Shown piece by piece: positions 10,801 to 19,800 of a DNA stretch of 19,948 bases. Within the stretch, counting starts at the first letter, position 1; each line of letters opens with the position of its first letter. A program made the translations under genes and the position numbers. The DNA is from Saccoglossus kowalevskii (lineage: Eukaryota > Hemichordata > Enteropneusta > Harrimaniidae): assembly GCF_000003605.2 (NCBI RefSeq), contig NW_003124897.1:122235-142182 (forward strand), given 5' to 3'. Below the pieces are notes generated by a model. That model was not told the origin of the DNA and did no database searches. It saw only the letters and a program-made list of their open reading frames with translations.

Positions 10801-13800
10801 ACACTCAGCAACTGTAGCACCATAGATTACATAATCACCTACACAACTGTACACAATTAAACTACCAAATGAAAATCCAAAATCAGTTGTAACTGTGTAC
10901 TGCACGTTATCTGGTAGATCTTCGTCAGGGTTGGGACAACCAACAGCTGCAATTATAAAATACATACATTGTTATTATTATTATTCTGAGTTTCTATTGT
11001 TTACAGGAAGTAAACAGATGTCTAAAATAATCCACTAGTGATTCTAGTGAATTGAGTTCCTCAGACTGTGAGGGCGCTATTTAAGTATCTTAGTGTTCCA
11101 TTGTTCTTAAAGTTACTATGATTTATATTTTGATATGAAATGCAGTTATTACAAGTATTGAATTACATCCAGTAATTTTTCAGTTGTTGCAGCATTGCAA
11201 TTCAATCAATTTCAAATGTGACTAGACTAGTTCAGTAGAACTATTCTTACAGTCCTCATCAGATTATTTTATTTATTTACTTAACTGCTTGTATTTTCAT
11301 TTTTTTTTTCTGATGAAATAAACATATAAGGTCTAAAAATTCTAAAAAAATGAATAACGTGTAAAGACAGAAATTTCTCAAGGAAAGATGCTCCATGTGC
11401 AGCATTCTAAGCCAGGTTTAGTGATTGGTTGAGAAAGGGGGACCAAGGTAGGTATAGTAGAAGTGTTGCATTATGATAATAATTAGTGTACATTCACGAA
11501 AAAACAAAATGAACTTGTGTATCTCAATTCACTTTCCTATCACAACATACTTGAGACTAATTATGATGAATGTAGCGAGGATTTTGATAATTTAATCACA
11601 GTTGAGTAACAAATTACTGATAGTGATGCTAACAATGGCTAAGAATTGTACTCACGTAGACAAGTAGGAATAATAGGTCCCCATGAACCATCATCTTGGC
11701 AAGCAGCATCGGAGAGACCATCTTTAAGTTGATAACCATCATCACACGTATAAACAACAAGACCTTCAAACAGACGTGTTGTAATGCTATCTATACTGGC
11801 ATGATAAACTGGAACTGGTTGACCGCATAAAACACCTATAAGAAGAAAAATACTAAGTACAATAAAATGTAAAAAATATCCCAAGCCAAGTTTGGGCCTG
11901 GTTGACACCAGGATAGCGTATTACTGCAATAAGGCCATTATGATAAGAAGACGGCTACACAGTCCTGCCACATTCCCAAACTGGTATATGATCTCTGTGG
12001 TAAAATACACTATACGTCAGTGCTGGCACTTACAAACTGCACATTAAAAAAAAAACAGTGACATTCAATGTTCCGAATTGCTTCCTGGCACACACATATC
12101 CTAAGCCACTCTGGTGGATATTTGTGCAGATAATACTGGTACATGTGTCTACATTCAAGAGCAGTGATTACCAACATCAAAAATACTTCACCTCAATCAC
12201 ATAGGCAATCTAGAACTACTGTGATACATGTATGACAATCACAGAAATCACACCTAGTAATAATTCATTGAAAACATTTTATATATTCATATACTATTCA
12301 TATAGACAGAGTAATTAAAGGAGTATGATAGCAAACTTTTTAATGTCAACCATAATATGAATGAGTAATCAATATGTATAGCGTACAAGACAGCAGACAA
12401 AGTTTACTTTTGTATAAAACAGTTTAAAGGAAATGAATTCAACATTTTTGGAAACACTATATATACAATACTGTAGAATATTTTATTTTTGCTTGGAATT
12501 TATTTTGGCTATTTTCGCTGAAGGGATGATTCCGTGAAAATAAAATCCAGCGAATATACTTTTTTTCTTATATTTCACATTCAACTCATCAAAAATCAGT
12601 AAAAATAAATTCCATAAAGAACGCCTAAAAAGCCTTTTCAGCGAAAATTAATTCCAGCTAAACTAAAGTATTCCACAGTATCAGGCATTTTTTTCCTTGG
12701 ATTCAGCACTTACGTCTGCACTGAGGTATGTCAGCATGATGACTGTAGTCCCAGTGTCCACAAAAACCACAGACGACAGTATCATAACTTGGATCTTCAA
12801 GTTCAAATCCTGGGGCACAGCTGAAGCGTACAGAAACACGGTAATGAACATCAGCGGTACTAATCAAGGTACCCTCACTGAGATCTTCCAAAGGTCGGCA
12901 ATCTGAAGGAATACCAAGTATACAATTTAATATTTATCATAAAGAAACCACATTATACAGTATATGTATATAATTATAAGAATAATAATGCTAATAATTT
13001 CAGACAATAATCGCTCAATAACAGTGTTTAAGACTAGCACAGATTCTTCAGTATATGGTGTCTCGTTGAACACAGCGTGTACACTGTATCTCCATGATGG
13101 GCCTGAACAATGTGTCCCTGGTAGTTTTTTCATCAATGTCGGTTTCCATAGACGATTTGAACACTTTATGCATAGACTGTTTGCATCGTGTGTGCGTGTT
13201 CATAGATGGTTAAATCAATGTATGTGTCATTACCTCGAGAATATCTGGCTTTGAAACCTTCAGCCTTCTTGTTTTTATTACTGTAGAATTTCACATAGAA
13301 GTTACCATCCGCTGAGTGCATATCACCAGGTATGTTAGATCCACTTGAACCACCAGTATATTCATCAAGTAATATTGACGCATAATTAGCATCATTTTCT
13401 CCATCATATACCTGTTATACAGCAGAAAGCTTAATTTAATTTTAAATCTCATATTTCCTGCTAAAATTTGAGTGCAACATATTGCCTGTTTTATGTATTT
13501 TTCTATAATTTTTGACCGAATGGACATAATTTCCGATTACAAGTCTTCACCAAAATTTGGGTAAAAGATAAAAAAAAATTTAGATTTAATTTTTCGAATG
13601 GGTGAATGCTGCCTCTGGAATTTTGGAATTTACTAGTAATATACATGTACAATAATCCTACTACTATAAAAGATTTAAACAATACTTTAATTTAGGGCTT
13701 CTGAGTGAATTAATTATTTTTAGATGGGTTGGACTTACGCTGACATAATCGTTTTGTTTCTTATCCTCTAGCTGAAATGTGTCAAATGATAGAGACATTC

Positions 13801-16800
13801 CACGTGTACTTGTGTCCATAATGATCCATGAACACGTTACACGGTTAGGATAATCTTTCATATTATAACCAGGTGTTGTAATAAAACCACACTTCTGTTC
13901 TAATTCTATATCCTGGCAACCTGTAATAGCAAAAAATTACATTAACAACAAACCTGAAAAATTATATTTTCATTGGTAAATGATTGACCATTAGAAACTT
14001 CGAGGAGGTAAAACTACTGGGCAAATAATTTTTTCCTTCACCGAGTTTTGAGCTTCATTTTTTTTTATAAATATGTAAAATTTGTTTTAAAATTTGTAAA
14101 TATATTTTACAAATTCCCCCTAAAACAAATCCTCCCTGTCTTGAGGCTCGCTTATGGCCAACAGGTGAAGTGCAATGTTCTTATTTCAGTGATTTTATGC
14201 ATGTAAATAACTATGCACTTAACGGCACACTCCTATCTTTCACATCATTTGAAAGGCTGACATTCTATCCACCTAGGAAAATAAAGACCTTGTATCCTGT
14301 CTATCCTGTCACCAGTGCGTATTTAACCCTTATCTGGTCAAGTCCATCTAAAAGTATATGGGGCTCGCAGAATAAGGGTTAAGAAGCCTAGCAAACATGC
14401 CATAAGATAAGATTCTTTCAAATGACTGATGCAGTTATACTTCTTGCACCAAATGAGGTTTTTAAATGTGAATATGCGTTCTTATTTACTTATAAATTAT
14501 GCAAATTATGTAATTAATATGCATGGATATTAACCCAAAACTTATCAGATCTCTGCGTTGTCTTATGACATCTATGTACCTACCAAGTTTCATTGTAATG
14601 TGATGATTAGTACTCAAGATAACAGTAGAAAAGTTGAAAATTAACAAACCATTATGCAAATTAGGTAATTAATATGCATGGGATTTCTACCCAATTTGTG
14701 TCATACCTGATTTGTAACTAGCGCTGAATCCATCATACTGATCTTCACTATCTGAAGAAAATCGGATATACATTTCGCTCTTTGATGAGATGAATGGCCC
14801 AGGCATGTATTCCCAGTCAGTTCCTGATATCTCACCTAGTCTGCGGTTACTATTCGGTGATTTACCATCATCAACATAAACCACATCATTTATGTACTCA
14901 GTTTCAAAATCATAAAACTGAAGAAAAAAAATTATTAATTATATACTTCTGATATTAAAAACAACAGAATTCACAGTCAAAATGACATGACTACCGGTAG
15001 TAATAATTTGATTCAAAACCATGAAGATCTGACTCAACTGCTTGTGTTGGTTTGACTTATACATGAAATAAATGCAATCCATTGTAAAACAAATTGCCAT
15101 GAATATGTAATCTAAAATGTACAATGTATTATAGAAAATTTGAATGAAAATGACAAACAATTTTCATGATACAACATTTCCAAAAAACAAGCCATCTTTG
15201 ATCCGATCTTGAAACAAATCGTCATAGACAAAAACTGGCAAAGCAAGCATAAGATACTACATTTTCAAAAAACAAAATGGCTGCATGTCAGCCATCTTGG
15301 ATTGAAACAGTAAACCACTGGATATACACAGGGACAGAGACTAATAAGAGTGAAAACAGTTGTCCACGATACTGAAAAACATTAATTGTACCTGTAAAGT
15401 GATTACGTCATCATCTTTGCATCCATTGGCTGACGCTCCACCACTACCACGACTTCCACGTCGCCCACTTCCAGTCCTAGATCCAGACCTAGAACCAGAT
15501 CCACAGTCTTCCTTGTACACCTTGAGAATCCACACACATTCTTCATCATGGGGATATTCATTATTCAGCACAAATCCGGGTGAGAAGAGGTCAACAGGGT
15601 CAGTGGTAGCATCAAATGTTCCACCACATTCTTCCTCAACTAAAGAAAACCAAGACAAAGAGTTAGGAGGCAGACAATACAACTTGTAACTTCTGAAAAT
15701 GCGCATATTTTATTCCTTTCTTGTGATATTTTTACTGAGCATGAACCCTGCATAAATGGCAGTAACAACATTTTTTTTTATTATTAATTTTTATCTAATA
15801 TTCCCTGCTTGACTTTTTCGAACAAATCGCAGACTTAGATCGTTACAGCAAGTCTCAGAAGATGTGAAAATTTATTTTCTCCCTGATTTGCAACTGTTTC
15901 TCAACTTTTAGTTTCAATCAGTGTTCAAGATGGCTACCTCCATATAGTAAATATTGGTGGATTAATCACATTTATCATATTATCACTTGTACGCCAGCTG
16001 ACTGTGGTCATTCTCAGGCAGACCAAGGAAACTACTTTCACATTATCACGCCTCGTGAAGCAAATCATTTAGGGGAATCCAAACATGTACCAGGCTACGT
16101 AAAAGCATTCCATGTTCTCTAATGCAATATAGACTCGCCCAGAGAGGACATGACCACGAGTCGACGGCAGCAAGATTTGAAAGCCAACTGTTTAGTCAAA
16201 ACCCAAGCACTTAGCCAATTCGCTAGCGAGTTTGCAAATTGGCTGCCTCAATATTTCCAAGACTTGCTGTAAACCCATGTGATCTATCGTTTGATCAAAG
16301 TAGTTCCAACAGTGAAAATTTAATATTTTCCCATGGAAATGTTTGGATATCACAGTTCTATGCATGGTAATACCTCACAAACTTACCAGACTCCCATGTC
16401 AATGAAAATCCCTCATAGGAGCCACTGCCATCACTTGTGAATTGAATCTTGACAATATTATTCGTTGACATCACTTCATACGTTGGACCATAATAACCAG
16501 AAAGCATTTCAACTAAATTATCATACCCACAGCCATCGTATAGTTTCAAAACATCATATCCAAGTTCAGTGTTCAAATCTGTTACCTGTACACAATAGGG
16601 ATGGAAAAAGACTCAGTATTCTAGTACCCAATGTTTATTTTGTTTATAAAGAAAAACTAATGGTTAAAAAACAAATGAAAAAAACAAAATAAAATGAAAA
16701 TAGTAAATGGTGTTACTACATTGTTATGTAAATTAAGGTAGCAACAGGGGAAATCTGGTCAAATTTTCATGTTTTTTTAATAATCGGTATATCACTTTCT

Positions 16801-19800
16801 TTTAGTGTATTCTTTCAGGACAACTAACAAAAAAAATAGTACTAATGTTATTTTAGACGCAAATTGGAGAAAAAACTGAGCACAGCAAGCTGACTTCCAT
16901 TTGCCATTCAAAATGCAAACAACCACTTAATTATTTACATAATTTTGTTAAATTTGCATTCCCACATGGTGTCATAAGGTTTTGGATATTGTACAAATCA
17001 TGAGAATTTAGAGGAACCTCATAAAATAAATTAAGTAACCTTGAGAACACAACAATGAAAATATGTTCAATATGGTGATTAGACACAACGTCTTTCAGTA
17101 CAAGTTATGTGTAGCTTCAGTACTCCAATATTTCAGGATTTGTTACTAAACTATTATACTGATTTGATCATTTTTCATAGTGAATCTCAAGGATTAGTAT
17201 GAGATGTTTCGCATATAATACAAAGAGGGAGGGCAACTTTATGGGGTCAAAAACAATATATAATAATAATCTACCCTGATTTTTATCCTACTTCCGAATG
17301 GTGCAATAATTTGCCATCTACAGTTAAGATTATTAGGATAATAGTTATCTGGAAATCCTGGACTAGTGATTTCACCATATGTACCAGTCATCGAACCACC
17401 ATATACTGCGTCTAAAACAAAAAAATATTTTAGTCATTAACTTTATAATCAATGTCTTTAGTGTTATTCTTTTTTTTTTTTCAGAAAATTATATGTTATG
17501 TAATAATTTACCTATACGCAACATTCAGACGGAATTTCAGCATGTGCCAAGACCGTTAGTGGACCCAGTAGATTCAAAATTGCATCCCCAATTGACTACT
17601 TTTTCAATATTTCAAAGTTTCATATAACAAACTGCTTTTTGAAATATAAATAATATGCAGTCTCGGAAATTAATATAAACATTTTGCCTAATGCACGGTT
17701 CAAGGTCAGTAGTATAAGTGAATAACATTTTCAAAAGAATCTCAGAGAAGAATCCGTGCTAATAGATGTACATAAATGGAAACCACAATGCATTCAATTG
17801 CAGACATGTACAACAAATTATTGCATTATACTGTTGCAAAAAAGTATAGCACTATGATTCATTATGGTAATCTATCAAACTTAATCATGTATATATACAG
17901 ACTGCTATTATTTTTTTGTGAATTCTTTTCTCCAATAATCGATTCAAGCTGGACATGTGCCAAGGATGGTCTGGGTCAAAGAAGCAGGTCAATTTTCAGG
18001 TCATGCCAGAGTGTTCAGATGATAGTTGGCCAAGTGCATTCATCTGAATGCAGTAACTGTACAGGTTATGCAGATATAGTTTTTACATACGTCTTTTATG
18101 AAACTGTAAGTTGTGTCATCATGTCAAATTTACCGAAATGTTGAAATTTTTGTAGGTTAGGTGAACTAAGCATACACATCATAAAATGAAACTGTTGTAA
18201 CGTGCAAACTAATAAAATTTATTTTTTAATTGTACTTCAACGTATTTGATTTTCGGAAATAATTACCGGTACAAATGAACAGAAAAAAGTTCTTAGTGAA
18301 TTGAACATATAAGAGATGCACAATCTTTCCAGAAAGAATCACTCATGGACAAAATATCTGTCTTTAAATGAAGCAGCCACGGAAATGTTCAGGACTGAAA
18401 CAACCAGCATTCAGACCTATGTCAACTCCCTTGTCTTCACAAAACAGCTTCAAATAAATATGCAACTTGACTAGTATATTTATGTATGTATAGTTGGTTT
18501 GAAATACTGTAGAATACTTTATTTTTGATTGGAATTTATTTTCGCTATTTTCGCTGAAGGGATGATTCCGTGAAAATATAATCCAGCGAAAATTCCAAGA
18601 AAAACGACCAAAAAAGCCTTTTCAGCGAAAATTAATTCCAGCGAAAATAAAGTATTCCACAGTAAGTAAGGATATTTAACTTCACCTTGGCAGTCAATTT
18701 CATCAGTACCATCATTACAGTCTTCCATTCCATCGCATTCATATGAACCCAGTATATGTTGTCCATTGCAGCAAACAAAGTCATCTGTAAACAGCAACAT
18801 TTGTAGACTAAATATTTAAGTTATTGCCTAAAACACTGCACTGGGTAAAAAATGGCAACCAGGTTTCAGTACATAAATCACAATTAATGGTGATGCATCA
18901 GAACAGAGATATCTGCAAAATCTCCCAACTTTTTCATAATCACGGAATATTTTATTTTCTATTGTGTACAATTACTGAATCAAAAATAAATGCTGAATGT
19001 GATTTCAATGGGCAAGATTTCAATTCTAATCTGGTTTATTAAAATAAAAATTAATACAAACTGTTCATGATGTCTTTTCAAGGCTCACAATGGTGTATGT
19101 GACAAGATAGCTAACAGATTTAACACCTCTGATGAATGGGTCACTCAAATTATATTTCCCATGATGCATTGCTACATACAAAACTATCATTACGATGTAT
19201 ACCAACAAGAGCAGATTCCCATTCGTGACCCACTGTGCACAGTTATTTACCACAAGCTAACAAAACATGAGTGAGCACTCAGTATGGACATGGCTAGACT
19301 GAGCTATACCTTAGTATGAACTAAAATGGTGTGTGAGATCGGCTAGCTGAGCCTATTAGAGCCCTCAGGAATGACCTTTGGCAACAAAATATTTAATATT
19401 ATATGACAATTCAATTCGGTTTGTTACTCCCAACATGATAAGAGACTCAAGTGCATCAAGTTAAAAAAAAACTTTCAGTCAATGGAATGTTCCAGCTTGG
19501 TTTTAAACAAACCAGGTCAAACACACAAGAGATAAATCTTCTGTTAAATGGTGGGAGAAGCAACAGTGCAGCTCCAATAAAATTTTGCTTGTAAACCTAG
19601 CGCATGCTGATCACTAGTGACAATATGTCGAGCGAGTAGAACAAAAACTGTGGATACAATAATTTTTAAAAGTAACCTACCTTCAAGTATTGGCCTCATC
19701 TCACACATGTATGGTAACTGGATTTCACAGTTTCTCAGTAACCAAGGACACGATCCGCTGACTTCAAGGTCAATACCTACGCAACCTTCACCATATTCAA

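Noticed and set aside
12964-13254. Plus-strand 96-codon frame and opposing minus frame (MKKLPGTHC) between CUB3 and CCP1
   Set aside because: No acceptor/donor pair in phase 1 flanks the minus stretch, it matches no module, and the CUB3 to CCP1 junction is already in frame without it.
17776-18144. Plus-strand frame of 122 codons in the LDLa-CUB1 intron
   Set aside because: No recognisable domain, no splice or promoter context and low-complexity AT-rich codons at its start. One such frame is not surprising in 20 kb.
19065-19253. Minus-strand 62-codon frame with hydrophobic run (LLLLVYIVMIVLYVA) that could suggest a membrane segment
   Set aside because: No splice sites in phase, and it overlaps a CCCATGATGCATTGC stretch typical of dispersed repeats. 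The CTLD to LDLa exon junction is complete without it.
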